From assembly GCA_045580325.1 (NCBI GenBank), contig JAZNNR010000012.1, positions 1 to 64,000 on the forward strand: a stretch of DNA of 64,000 bases, given 5' to 3'. The notes below the pieces were generated by a model. That model did no database searches. It saw nothing but the letters and a program-made list of their open reading frames with translations, and was not told where the DNA came from. Shown piece by piece: positions 17,640 to 26,242 of the stretch. The first letter of the stretch is position 1, and each line of letters opens with the position of its first letter. Both the position numbers and the translations under genes were made by a program. The DNA is from SIG672 sp045580325. GTDB lineage: Bacteria > Bacillota > Clostridia > Oscillospirales > CAG-272.

Positions 17640-19700
17640 TTACTTATCTTCCGCAGCCTTAGCCTCTGCGATTACCTTCTGTGCTATATTGGACGGAACC
17701 TCATCGTAACGTGTTACGTTGTAAACGAAGCTTCCTCTACCCTGTGTAATTGCGAGAAGTGCGATAGCGTAGTCTGTCATTTCAGACTTCGGAACCTCTG
17801 CCTCGATAGTTGTATATCCCGGTCTTGCCTGTGAGGGATTCATACCGAGAACCGCGCCGCGACGCTTACCGTTGATGTCGCCCATAACGTCGCCAACCAT
17901 TGCCTCGGGAATTGTTACGTTAAGCTCACCGATAGGCTCGAGAAGTACGGGCTTTGCAAGAGGAAGTCCTGTCTTATATGCGATAGAAGCCGCCATCTTG
18001 AAGGAAAGCTCGTTAGAGTCAACGTCGTGGTAAGAGCCGTCATAGAGGTCTGCCGCAAGGTTTACTACGGGATAGCCTGCGAGAACACCCTTCTGCATTG
18101 CTTCCTGAAGTCCCTTTTCGATTGCGGGGAAGAAGTTCTTCGGAACAGATCCGCCTACAACGCTTGTTGTGAAGGTAAGTCCTTCTGCCTCGCCCTGCGA
18201 GAATCTGATCTTTACGTCGCCGTACTGACCGTGTCCGCCCGACTGCTTCTTGTGCTTACCCTGAACGTCTGCTCTGCCCTTGATCGTTTCTCTGTATGCG
18301 ATCTTGGGAACGCTGAGCTCTGCTGCGGGGCCGCCGCGGGATTTAACCTTGGAAAGTACAACGTCTATCTGCATATCACCCATCGCGCTGAGAAGGAGCT
18401 GACGTGTTTCGGGATCACTTTCGAAACGAACGGTCTTATCCTCGTCCATTATCTTCTGAATACCCTGAACGATCTTATCTTCATCGCCCTTTGCCTTAGG
18501 AGATACCGCAACCGTATAAACGGGTACGGGATATACGGTAGGAGCGTATGCTACGTCTGCCGAAACTGCGAGCGTATCGCAGGTGTTGGTATTTGAAAGC
18601 TTTGTAATAGAGCCTATATCTCCGCACGCGAGAGAATCAACCTCTGTCTGCTTCTTACCGTTAACCGTATAGAAGTGGAGGAATTTTTCGTCTGCGTCGG
18701 TGATAAGATTGTGAAGTGTATCTCCGCTGCGGAGCTCGCCGTTCATAACCTTGAAGTATGTTGTTCTTCCGAACTGGTCAACTGCGGTCTTGAATACGTA
18801 AATAGAAGCTGCGCCCTCTGCGTTTATCTCTATCTTTTCGCCGTCTGCAAGCTTTTCGGTTTTCTTTGCGGTATGTCTGGGGAAGGACTCTGCGATAATG
18901 TCCATAACGAGATCGATACCCCAAAGCTTAATAGCACTTCCGCTGAATACGGGAACTATTTCACCTGTGATAATACCTTCGTGAAGGGCAACTGCTGCCT
19001 CTTCCTTGGTGATCTCTTCACCCTCGAGGTATTTCATCATAAGATCCTCGTCGGTTACCGAAACGGCTTCCATAAGCTTATCGCGGTAAGTATCAACTCT
19101 CTTCTTGTATTCGGGGTTGATCTCGCCTTCGATACGCTTACCTGTTGCGCCGTCATATACGTACTTCTTAAGGTCAAGAAGGTTGATGAACGAGCCCTTT
19201 TCGTAAGCAGGGATAAGAACGGGGCATATCGCCTTACCGAACGTATCTGCAAGTGAATCGAAAACGTTATGGAAGTGAGCGTCGGGATCGTCGTACTTAT
19301 TTACGAAGAAAGCTACGGGAAGCTTTGCAGCCTTTGCTCTTTCCCAAGCAAGCTCTGTACCGACTTCTATACCTGCTTTTGCGTCAACTGCGATAATTGC
19401 CGCGTCAGCAACGCGAAGTGCGCTGTGAACTTCACCTTCGAAGTTAAGGAAGCCGGGTGTATCAAGAATATTTATCTTTGTATTTTTCCATATTACGTTT
19501 TCAATAGATGTATAAATCGAAAAGCCGCGCTTGATCTCTTCTGCATCAAAGTCAGATACTGTATTTCCGTCGGGAACCTTGCCAAGACGATCGGTTGTTC
19601 CTGTAAAATAAAGCATTGCCTCAGCGATAGAGGTCTTACCGCTTCCTCCGTGTCCCATAAAACATACGTTTCTGATTTGTTTTGTTGTAAATTGTGCCAT
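17640..19700 (-). CDS. EF-G-like translation GTPase without the catalytic histidine
   Basis: 686 residues with the five-domain order of EF-G. The G1 loop is GHGGSGKT (16-23) instead of AHIDAGKT, G3 is DTPGF (80-84) instead of DTPGH, and G4 is NKYD. The C-terminus GYTTIEAEVPKSEM...QGRGSFVYNVTRYDEVP is that of the EF-G2/FusA2-like class. The histidine that activates water for GTP hydrolysis is therefore phenylalanine. It is a paralogue; the standard fusA (normally in the str operon) must be elsewhere. AAAGGAGAAC precedes the ATG and a good promoter is upstream. Possible roles are slow or hydrolysis-independent translocation, ribosome protection or recycling; none is shown here. Confidence 0.88.
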   Translation of the reverse strand: MAQFTTKQIRNVCFMGHGGSGKTSIAEAMLYFTGTTDRLGKVPDGNTVSDFDAEEIKRGFSIYTSIENVIWKNTKINILDTPGFLNFEGEVHSALRVADAAIIAVDAKAGIEVGTELAWERAKAAKLPVAFFVNKYDDPDAHFHNVFDSLADTFGKAICPVLIPAYEKGSFINLLDLKKYVYDGATGKRIEGEINPEYKKRVDTYRDKLMEAVSVTDEDLMMKYLEGEEITKEEAAVALHEGIITGEIVPVFSGSAIKLWGIDLVMDIIAESFPRHTAKKTEKLADGEKIEINAEGAASIYVFKTAVDQFGRTTYFKVMNGELRSGDTLHNLITDADEKFLHFYTVNGKKQTEVDSLACGDIGSITKLSNTNTCDTLAVSADVAYAPTVYPVPVYTVAVSPKAKGDEDKIVQGIQKIMDEDKTVRFESDPETRQLLLSAMGDMQIDVVLSKVKSRGGPAAELSVPKIAYRETIKGRADVQGKHKKQSGGHGQYGDVKIRFSQGEAEGLTFTTSVVGGSVPKNFFPAIEKGLQEAMQKGVLAGYPVVNLAADLYDGSYHDVDSNELSFKMAASIAYKTGLPLAKPVLLEPIGELNVTIPEAMVGDVMGDINGKRRGAVLGMNPSQARPGYTTIEAEVPKSEMTDYAIALLAITQGRGSFVYNVTRYDEVPSNIAQKVIAEAKAAEDK

Positions 19701-19762
19701 CTGTGAAGTTCTCCTTTACTGTGTACTAAGTATATATAAGCTGAAAGTAACAGCATAATGTA

Positions 19763-19791
19763 ATTATATACTATTTTTTTCCGCGTTGCAA
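19763..19791 (-). promoter_or_regulatory. Sigma-A promoter for EF-G-like gene
   Basis: On the minus strand: TTGCAA, 17 bases, TATAAT, about 63 bases upstream of the start codon. Confidence 0.65.
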
Positions 19792-19852
19792 TAGTTTTTG
19801 AGATATTTTTAACAAAAAAATTATATTTTTTCTAATTATTTTTCGCACAAAG

Positions 19853-20794
19853 TCAATTTTTCAGGAAAAATTTGGCTCCTTGCATACTGTTTCGCCGTGC
19901 AAGCTCCTTATCTATCTCATTCATAACAACGAATTTTTTTCTGCTCCACAGGGGTGCGACGAGTGTATCGGGTGCTCCATCGCCCGTAACTCTTGCTATA
20001 ACCGTATCCTCGGGCAGTATTTCAAGCTGGTCGCAGACTGTCTGAACATACTCTTCAAGCGTGGGAAGTTCAAACTCGTGAGCTCTGTACTGCTGCGCCA
20101 TTTTCGTTCCTTCAATAATATGCAAAAGATGTATTTTCACCATAAAGGGTCTTATGCGCGCAAGCTCTCTTGCCGTTTCGAGCATCATTTCGTGCGTTTC
20201 ATTTGGCAGTCCGTTTATTATATGAATACACACGTTAAGCCCACTTAGCTTTTCATATCCGCGCAGAAATTCCTCGTAGGTATGGCATCTATTTATTTTC
20301 TCTGCCGTAATATCGTGAACAGTCTGAAGCCCGAGCTCAACTGTCAAAAACGTTCTCTCGTGAAGCTCGCGGAGATATTCAACCGTTTCATCTGAAAGAC
20401 AGTCTGCGCGGGTTGCTATATCGAGTCCGACCGCATCGGGAAGCCTGAGTGCCTCCTCGAACTTTTCTTTCAGAACACAAAGAGGCGCATACGTATTCGT
20501 ATGTGCCTGAAAATATGGTATGCACAGACCGCCTTCCCACTTTTTATCCATCATCGCTCTGACGATATTATACTGCTCTTCTATACCGAGCGATGCCGAT
20601 GCTGCAAAATCTCCGCTGCCGCGCGAAGAACAGTAGCTACAGCCGCCGACACCCTTACTGCCGTCGATATTCGGACAGGTAAAGCCTGCGTCGAGCGTTA
20701 CCTTGAACACCTTTTTGCCAAATTTCTTTCTCAAAAAATAATCGTATGTATAATATCTCTTATTCGAATCGGAATAAGGAAAGGGACTTTTCAT
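19853..20794 (-). CDS. TIGR01212-family radical SAM protein (YtqA/YhcC type)
   Basis: 313 residues. The iron-sulfur cysteines are C40, C52 and C55 in TCPNIDGSKGVGGCSYCSS, the long-spaced pattern (CX11CX2C) of the TIGR01212 family and not the usual CX3CX2C. Further family features are YFQAHTNTYAP, LDIATRADCLSDE and VELGLQT. The reaction catalysed by the family is not settled; roles in tRNA or other modification have been suggested. It is 21 bases after the rnfD-like gene and probably cotranscribed with it. Confidence 0.85.
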   Translation of the reverse strand: MKSPFPYSDSNKRYYTYDYFLRKKFGKKVFKVTLDAGFTCPNIDGSKGVGGCSYCSSRGSGDFAASASLGIEEQYNIVRAMMDKKWEGGLCIPYFQAHTNTYAPLCVLKEKFEEALRLPDAVGLDIATRADCLSDETVEYLRELHERTFLTVELGLQTVHDITAEKINRCHTYEEFLRGYEKLSGLNVCIHIINGLPNETHEMMLETARELARIRPFMVKIHLLHIIEGTKMAQQYRAHEFELPTLEEYVQTVCDQLEILPEDTVIARVTGDGAPDTLVAPLWSRKKFVVMNEIDKELARRNSMQGAKFFLKN

Positions 20795-20815
20795 AAAGCC
20801 TTACACCTTTCTGAT

Positions 20816-21742
20816 TTATTTATCTGTTTTGTTGACCTTTCGCACGCCTCCGCCGAACGGTGTCTGTCTTGTAAAAGCGTCTATGATCGGTGTAAAAATA
20901 TTCATTATTACGGCACTAAGTGCCTCGCAGGCAGGCAGACTTGTATACATTCGCAGCACGAAGACAAGCGCGGCAAAGAGCGCACCGTGTATCAGTTTCC
21001 CTGTTTCTGTAAGAGGAGAAGCTATACGGTCGCACGCCACAAATACAAGATAGAACAAAAATCCTCCGCCTATGACCTGATATATAATGTTTTCCGAAAA
21101 GGTAGTCCACTGCGGAACAAGTAATGCAGAAAGTGTTACCATAACAAAGACCGATAATGTAAAGGTCTTAATTGAGAGTACCTTTTTGCATATGAGATAC
21201 ACTGCTGCTACGGTAACAAGCATTGCGGAAACAGTTCCGAGCGCACCTCTGGTATTTCCGAGAAAAAGATTTAGCATTCCCTCTTCGGGATAGAAAGTAT
21301 CGCGTACTGCGTCAAGAAACGCATTTTTGTTTTCGGGATATACCGCGCAGACAAGTATTCCGAGCGCGACGGGAGAAAAGAAGCTTCCGTACTCGGCAAA
21401 AACGAAAAACTGATATTTTGCCGCAAATATTCCGACAGCACTTCCGAGCACAGGAAGCCACAGCGGTGCTTCGGGCGAAACGGAAAGCGATATAAGAAGT
21501 CCGATGAGCACTGCGTTTGCGAGGTCTTTTCCGATAGTTTTATACAGGCAGAACTCGGCTATAAGCTCAAAAACGACGCTTGACAGCACACCCAAGGTAA
21601 TAAAAAGAAGTGAATTTACGCCAAATATAATGAGCGACCATATAACGATCGGTATAAGGGCAACAAGAACGTCAAGATCACGCATATCCTCTCTATATGA
21701 CGCAAAGAGCGGATAGTTTTTACGTTTTTTCTCTGCCATCAC
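20816..21742 (-). CDS. Divergent RnfD/NqrB-family membrane protein
   Basis: 308 residues, about nine hydrophobic segments. The RnfD family is recognisable from DVLVALIPIVIWSLIIFG, IGLLISLSVSPEAPLWLPV and LFLGNTRGALGTVSAM, which matches the GNxGGSxGETSA region. The covalent-flavin motif (S/A)(G/A)AT that precedes that region in RnfD and NqrB is missing; the protein has no AT dipeptide at all. The GGLGxNxFNPA motif is reduced to FAEYGSFFSPVALG. It overlaps the rnfC-like gene by four bases (ATGA), so the two are translationally coupled. It probably forms a membrane partner for the RnfC-like protein, but flavin-based electron transfer of the usual kind looks lost. Confidence 0.8.
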   Translation of the reverse strand: MMAEKKRKNYPLFASYREDMRDLDVLVALIPIVIWSLIIFGVNSLLFITLGVLSSVVFELIAEFCLYKTIGKDLANAVLIGLLISLSVSPEAPLWLPVLGSAVGIFAAKYQFFVFAEYGSFFSPVALGILVCAVYPENKNAFLDAVRDTFYPEEGMLNLFLGNTRGALGTVSAMLVTVAAVYLICKKVLSIKTFTLSVFVMVTLSALLVPQWTTFSENIIYQVIGGGFLFYLVFVACDRIASPLTETGKLIHGALFAALVFVLRMYTSLPACEALSAVIMNIFTPIIDAFTRQTPFGGGVRKVNKTDK

Positions 21743-23085
21743 TTATCACCTCCACCACTTACTGCGTTTTCACAAATATCTTTCATTTTACGAATATTTT
21801 CAAGAATGGGTATTCCCGACGGACATACGTACTGACACATACCGCACTCGGTGCAGGAGTTTACGTCAAAGTGCTTTCCGATTTTTTTATTACCCGTTTT
21901 ACCCGCAAAGCTTATATACATAGGCATAAGGAGCATCGGGCAGGCACGCATACACTCACCGCACCGCGTGCATCTTGTTCCCTCAAATTTCGGGAGATCT
22001 TTAGCCCTCAAAGCTACAATCGGCGACATACCGCTTTCGAATACGTCCTCAAGCGTAACCTCCCTGCCGCGAAGAACTCCGCCTGCAATTATTTTTACCC
22101 TTTCGTCCTTGTTCATATCAGCATAACCAGCTATTTCTGATATTTTTGTTCCGTAAGGCAGATACACGTTCTTCGGGTTCTTAAATCCTTCACCCGAAAG
22201 GGTTACGACCTCACCTGTTTCGCGGTTACCGTACACAAAAGCTCTTGCAAGTGAAATCACCTCACGTATATCGAAAACTACGTATTTCGCTCTTTGCGCG
22301 TTTCTTGCGCGCGAAAGCTCTACACGAGTAAGGGTATATACGGCGCTATGCTCATTATCAGCAGGATAAGAGGGCTCGGAAAGAACGATGTTTATATTAT
22401 CGTCCTCATACAGCATTTCCGAAATAATACCTGCAGCCTCAATATTTTCCGAGTCGAGAAGTATCGATCCCTCGCCTATCTTCATAGCTGCCATAACTAT
22501 TTTCATTCCGTTTAAAAGGTCCTTGCCATTTTCGGCAAGAAGACGCGCGACAGAGCTGTCATAAGGTTCGCCGCCGACACAGTTTAAAATTATTCGGTTT
22601 GCTTTTCCAAAAGAGTCCTTTATACGTTGAGAAATATTTCTGTCGGTAAGTGAGATCTGTCTCCCTCTTGTCTTTACAGAATTTTTTTCGATAACATCGA
22701 TGAGTATTTCTGGGGTAAGGTCGGTAACCTTGATATTATTCTCTTTTCCGAAAGGCACTACGCTGTCGCTGACCTTGTTTTCAAAATCGTTTTCTATTTT
22801 TACCTTGTACTCATTATCGGAAATCTTTTTTATCTCGGACACCTTGCCCGAAATTCCCGAATATATCGGCATTTTGTCAGATCCGCAGCCGACCTTTTCT
22901 CCTACCTTTACAGCACTGCCCACTGAAAGCGTAGCCTCGCTAAGAGTAAGATATATCTCCTTTGGAGCAAAATTATAGTCTATGGGTGCGTTTAACGTCT
23001 TTTTTTCCGCATCGAGAAATGCCTTGTTTTTTCTGAAAAGCTTTAACATTTTAGTAGTTTCTCTTTCAAAATAATTTTCTGCCAT
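21739..23085 (-). CDS. Divergent RnfC-like iron-sulfur protein
   Basis: 448 residues. The N-terminal 40-105 region resembles the barrel of RnfC (PIYSGISGKVSEIKK). The C-terminal part has two 4Fe-4S sites: C372/C375/C378/C382 in CTRCGECMRACP and C411/C414/C417/C421 in CTECGMCQYVCP. The NADH/FMN motifs of RnfC and NuoF are eroded: the GGAGFPTxxK loop is replaced by KTRGRQISLTDR, and NGAECEPY is LNCVGGEPY. So it keeps the electron-relay domain but probably not NADH oxidation. A second start (ATG at 23049) with GAAAGAG upstream is about equally possible. No rnfG, E, A or B gene is adjacent. Confidence 0.82.
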   Translation of the reverse strand: MAENYFERETTKMLKLFRKNKAFLDAEKKTLNAPIDYNFAPKEIYLTLSEATLSVGSAVKVGEKVGCGSDKMPIYSGISGKVSEIKKISDNEYKVKIENDFENKVSDSVVPFGKENNIKVTDLTPEILIDVIEKNSVKTRGRQISLTDRNISQRIKDSFGKANRIILNCVGGEPYDSSVARLLAENGKDLLNGMKIVMAAMKIGEGSILLDSENIEAAGIISEMLYEDDNINIVLSEPSYPADNEHSAVYTLTRVELSRARNAQRAKYVVFDIREVISLARAFVYGNRETGEVVTLSGEGFKNPKNVYLPYGTKISEIAGYADMNKDERVKIIAGGVLRGREVTLEDVFESGMSPIVALRAKDLPKFEGTRCTRCGECMRACPMLLMPMYISFAGKTGNKKIGKHFDVNSCTECGMCQYVCPSGIPILENIRKMKDICENAVSGGGDK

Positions 23086-23112
23086 ACAGGCAACAATATC
23101 CCTATATAATAA

Positions 23113-23141
23113 AATATAACCTATATTTATAAAGAAATCAA
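23113..23141 (-). promoter_or_regulatory. Promoter of the rnfCD-like operon
   Basis: On the minus strand: TTGATT, 17 bases, TATATT. It lies about 28 bases upstream of the first possible start codon. Confidence 0.5.
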
Positions 23142-23197
23142 GTCGATTTTATTAAGATTACAGCGCAGTAGCAAAATATTGAGCATTTTATCCATAT

Positions 23198-23234
23198 AAA
23201 ATACCGCCGCATCTCTCTGACGCGGCGGTATTTT
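23198..23234 (-). terminator. Terminator of small membrane protein gene
   Basis: Perfect 13-base stem AAAATACCGCCGC / GCGGCGGTATTTT with an 11-base loop, directly after the stop codon. It also insulates the downstream rnfC-like promoter. Confidence 0.8.
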
Positions 23235-23237
23235 ACC

Positions 23238-23426
23238 TCAGTACTGCTCACACATTTCTCCAAGTGCAGCATTTTTACGCTTTTTCTTTCGGCAGACAAG
23301 CTTTATGGCAGATATCATCACGCACAAAGCAACCACACCGAGAAGCACCATAAGAACAAGCTTCATTTCATCCTTTGACATTACCTTTTTGATCTTTTCC
23401 ATTTTCATCACTTTTTCCATAGCCAT
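23238..23426 (-). CDS. Small single-pass membrane protein
   Basis: 62 residues from the ATG at 23426, which has GAAAGGTG upstream. The open frame extends 45 codons further upstream but without a ribosome site. A charged N-terminus rich in Met and Lys (MEKVMKMEKIKKVM) is followed by one membrane segment (LVLMVLLGVVALCVMISAI) and a basic stretch CRKKKRK. No family was recognised. It has its own terminator, which supports it as a real gene. Confidence 0.55.
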   Translation of the reverse strand: MAMEKVMKMEKIKKVMSKDEMKLVLMVLLGVVALCVMISAIKLVCRKKKRKNAALGEMCEQY

Positions 23427-23597
23427 ACACCTTTCATATAGGCGGGAACACCGCAAAATATTCTTATATTTAAAATAGCCACTTAACAGACTTTTTATAC
23501 GCGCAAATATATATTTTGAAAAAGCAACCGACAAAACCGCTTTTTCGACGAGCTTTAACATTATATTCTATTTTCGTTCATCTTTCGGCAATAAACA

Positions 23598-23636
23598 TTT
23601 AACGTAGATTTAACTGCAATTTATGCACACGTTCAC
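23598..23636 (+). promoter_or_regulatory. PHO-box-like direct repeats (PhoP binding site)
   Basis: Four hexamers start exactly 11 bases apart: TTTAAC (23598), TTTAAC (23609), TTTATG (23620) and GTTCAC (23631). Bacillus PhoP binds TT(A/C/T)A(C/A/T)A-like hexamers with about 5-base spacers. A TATAAA -10 candidate follows at 23645. The downstream genes encode phosphate transport and a PhoP/PhoR-type pair. Confidence 0.6.
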
Positions 23637-23706
23637 ATTTTTTTTATAAAATTGTAAAGGATTATTTTAATTTGAAAATTTATAAAAATTACAGGTAGGA
23701 AAAATT

Positions 23707-25467
23707 ATGGAAACTGTTATTTTTGCTATAATAGGTCTTCTCGGCGGCGTTGCATTCTTCCTTTACGGAATGAACATAATGTCCTCAGGACTCGAAAAAA
23801 TGACGGGCGGCGGTCTTGAACGCGCTCTCGGTAAAATGACTTCAAATATTTTCAAGGGACTTGCTCTCGGTGCGGGTATAACCGTAGCTATACAGTCGTC
23901 ATCCGCTCTGACTGTTATGCTCGTAGGTCTTGTAAACTCGGGCGTTATGCAGTTCCAGCAGACTGTAAGCGTTATTATGGGTTCAAACATCGGTACGACA
24001 CTTACCGCTTGGCTTCTCTCACTTGTCGGTCTTGAAGGTGGAAATTTCTTTACTAATCTCTTAAAGCCTTCTACGTTTGCTCCTATTGCCGCATTTATCG
24101 GTATTATTATGATAATGGCATCAAAGAAGCAGAAAACCAAGGATATCGGTATGATACTCATTGGTTTCTCGGTGCTTATGACAGGTATGTCCCTTATGAG
24201 CGATGCGATGAAGCCTCTTACCGAGCTCGACAACTTCGATCAGTTCCTCTCTGTTTTCAAAAACCCCATAATCGCAGTCCTTATCAGTACAGCGTTCACG
24301 GGTATCATTCAGAGCTCTGCCGCTTCTGTCGGTATTCTCCAGACCCTTGCACTTTCGGGCGGTGTTACCTACGGAATGGCTATTCCGATCATTCTCGGAC
24401 AGAATATCGGTACCTGCGTAACCTCTCTTATTTCGAGTATCGGCGTAAACAAGAACGCAAAGAGGGTTGCAGCTCTTCATATTTCCTTTAACGTAATCGG
24501 TACCATTATTTATCTTATTGCTTACTATATTATTGACCTTATATTCAAAGCGTCCTTCCTCGACGCACCCATCAACGCACTGGGAATTGCGATAGTTCAC
24601 AGCGTATTCAACGTATCTGTTACTCTTATTCTCCTTCCCTTCTGCAAGCTTCTTATCAAGATCGCAGAAAAGGTCGTTCGCGGCGAAGAAGAAAAGGAAG
24701 AGGTCCTCATCGACGAAAGACTTCTTGCAACTCCTTCCTTTGCACTTTCCGAGTGTCAGAATGCAACAAGCAAAATGGCTGAAATATCCTTTGACACTCT
24801 TATTTCTGCAATAAAGCTGACAGACAAATATTCCGATGAGGCTGCAATCGACGTTCTTATAAAAGAAGACGTCCTCGACAAATACGAGGACAAGCTCGGC
24901 TCCTACATCGTCAAGCTCTCGGGTAAGAGCATTTCGGACACGGACAGCCGCCGTGCCGCACAGCTTCTCCACTGTATAGGCGACTTTGAGCGTATCGGCG
25001 ACCACGCGGTAAATCTTGCCGACGTTGCGAAGGAAATTCACGAAAAGAAGATAGACTTCTCGCCCACAGCAAAGCACGAGGTTGCTGTACTTAAAGAAGC
25101 TATTTTGGAAATACTTTCACTCACCCTCAAGGCGTTCACCGAGGACAGCGTAGAGTACGCTACTCAGATAGAGCCTCTTGAAGAGGTTATCGACGATATT
25201 ATCGCAGAGGTACGCGCAAACCATATTATGCGTCTGCAGAAGGGTCAGTGCACGATAGAGTACGGCTTCGTTCTTGCCGACTTCCTTAACAATATCGAGC
25301 GTGTATCCGACCACTGCTCAAATATCGCGGTTTCTATAATCGACGTTGCTTCTATGAACTTCGACTCTCACGAGTATCTCCAGACCGTAAAATCGGGCGA
25401 CAACAATTTCTTCAGAATCAAGTACACCGAATACAGAAACAAGTATTCGCTCAAGGAACAGGCTTAA
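23707..25467 (+). CDS. Na/Pi cotransporter family protein with PhoU domain
   Basis: 586 residues. The first 330 or so are membrane-embedded and carry the two inverted QSS repeats typical of the NptA/PNaS family (QSSSALTVMLVGLVNSG and QSSAASVGILQTLALSGG). The C-terminal 220 residues are helical with PhoU-like sequence (RRAAQLLHCIGDFERIGDHA and NNIERVSDHCSNIA). It should move phosphate with sodium across the membrane; whether import or export is not decided by sequence. AGGTAGG lies upstream of the ATG. The regulator gene follows after 41 bases, so phosphate uptake and its sensing are one unit. Confidence 0.92.
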   Translation: METVIFAIIGLLGGVAFFLYGMNIMSSGLEKMTGGGLERALGKMTSNIFKGLALGAGITVAIQSSSALTVMLVGLVNSGVMQFQQTVSVIMGSNIGTTLTAWLLSLVGLEGGNFFTNLLKPSTFAPIAAFIGIIMIMASKKQKTKDIGMILIGFSVLMTGMSLMSDAMKPLTELDNFDQFLSVFKNPIIAVLISTAFTGIIQSSAASVGILQTLALSGGVTYGMAIPIILGQNIGTCVTSLISSIGVNKNAKRVAALHISFNVIGTIIYLIAYYIIDLIFKASFLDAPINALGIAIVHSVFNVSVTLILLPFCKLLIKIAEKVVRGEEEKEEVLIDERLLATPSFALSECQNATSKMAEISFDTLISAIKLTDKYSDEAAIDVLIKEDVLDKYEDKLGSYIVKLSGKSISDTDSRRAAQLLHCIGDFERIGDHAVNLADVAKEIHEKKIDFSPTAKHEVAVLKEAILEILSLTLKAFTEDSVEYATQIEPLEEVIDDIIAEVRANHIMRLQKGQCTIEYGFVLADFLNNIERVSDHCSNIAVSIIDVASMNFDSHEYLQTVKSGDNNFFRIKYTEYRNKYSLKEQA

Positions 25468-25508
25468 GCTAAGGTTTCTTAAGGAAATTCTTACAGAAAG
25501 GGACAGCT

Positions 25509-26183
25509 ATGATCTACTATGCGGAAGATGACAGAGGAATACGCGAGCTTGTCGTATATACTCTGAAAAACACGGGATTTGAAGCCGAAGGCTTTTCTGA
25601 CGGCAAAGAGCTTCTTGAAGCTATGTCAAAAAGGACTCCCGAGCTTGTTCTTCTCGACATAATGATGCCCGGGGAGGACGGTATAGAAATACTAAGGAAG
25701 CTGAAAAGCTCCCCTGCGACAAAGGCTGTTCCCGTAATAATGGTAAGTGCAAAAGGTTCGGAATACGACAAGATCACAGGTCTTGACTGCGGCGCAGACG
25801 ACTATATCTCAAAGCCCTTCGGTCTTATGGAGCTTATCTCCCGCATAAAAGCGGTGCTTCGCCGCAGCGCAGGTACTTCCGACGGAGAGGAATATTCGCT
25901 TTCGGGAATAAAGATAAATCTGAAAAGTCATACTGTAAGCGTTGACTCCAGACCCGTTTTGCTCACTCTTAAAGAATTTGAGCTTCTGAAGATGCTTATA
26001 GCAAGCAAAGGAACCGTCCTTACACGCGACCTTATCCTTGATAAAATATGGGGTTACGATTTCGACGGCGAAACACGTACGGTTGACGTACATATCAGAA
26101 CGCTTCGCTCAAAGCTCGGCGAGGCAGGCGACCTTATCGAAACGGTACGCGGTGTTGGTTACCGTATAATAGACAAAAACTAA
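25509..26183 (+). CDS. PhoP/PhoB-type response regulator
   Basis: OmpR-class regulator of 224 residues. The receiver has the acidic pair E6/D7/D8, the phosphoacceptor D50 in LLDIMMPG and K102 in ISKPF. A winged-helix DNA-binding domain follows, with LTLKEFELLKMLI and DVHIRTLRSKLGEAG. AAAGGGA precedes the ATG. Its position between a phosphate transporter and a PhoR-like kinase suggests control of phosphate genes, including the PHO-box promoter of this same operon. Confidence 0.9.
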   Translation: MIYYAEDDRGIRELVVYTLKNTGFEAEGFSDGKELLEAMSKRTPELVLLDIMMPGEDGIEILRKLKSSPATKAVPVIMVSAKGSEYDKITGLDCGADDYISKPFGLMELISRIKAVLRRSAGTSDGEEYSLSGIKINLKSHTVSVDSRPVLLTLKEFELLKMLIASKGTVLTRDLILDKIWGYDFDGETRTVDVHIRTLRSKLGEAGDLIETVRGVGYRIIDKN

Positions 26184-26188
26184 TATGC

Positions 26189-26218
26189 TAAACCACCGCC
26201 ATACAAGTCGGTGGTTTA
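26189..26218 (+). promoter_or_regulatory. Intercistronic stem-loop between regulator and kinase
   Basis: Perfect 10-base stem TAAACCACCG / CGGTGGTTTA, 10-base loop, five bases past the regulator stop. No T run follows, and the kinase ribosome site AAAGGAG begins about nine bases later. It looks more like an mRNA stability or expression-ratio element than a terminator. Confidence 0.6.
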
Positions 26219-26242
26219 ACTGCTATAAAGGAGAATATCAAA

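Noticed and set aside
20816..21742. RnfD-like gene as a frameshifted or decayed pseudogene
   Set aside because: The frame is intact, full length and coupled to the rnfC-like gene by ATGA; motif loss is specific and not random.
23427..23561. Longer version of the small membrane protein gene (start at 23561)
   Set aside because: The extra 45 codons lack a ribosome site, while the ATG at 23426 has GAAAGGTG at good distance.
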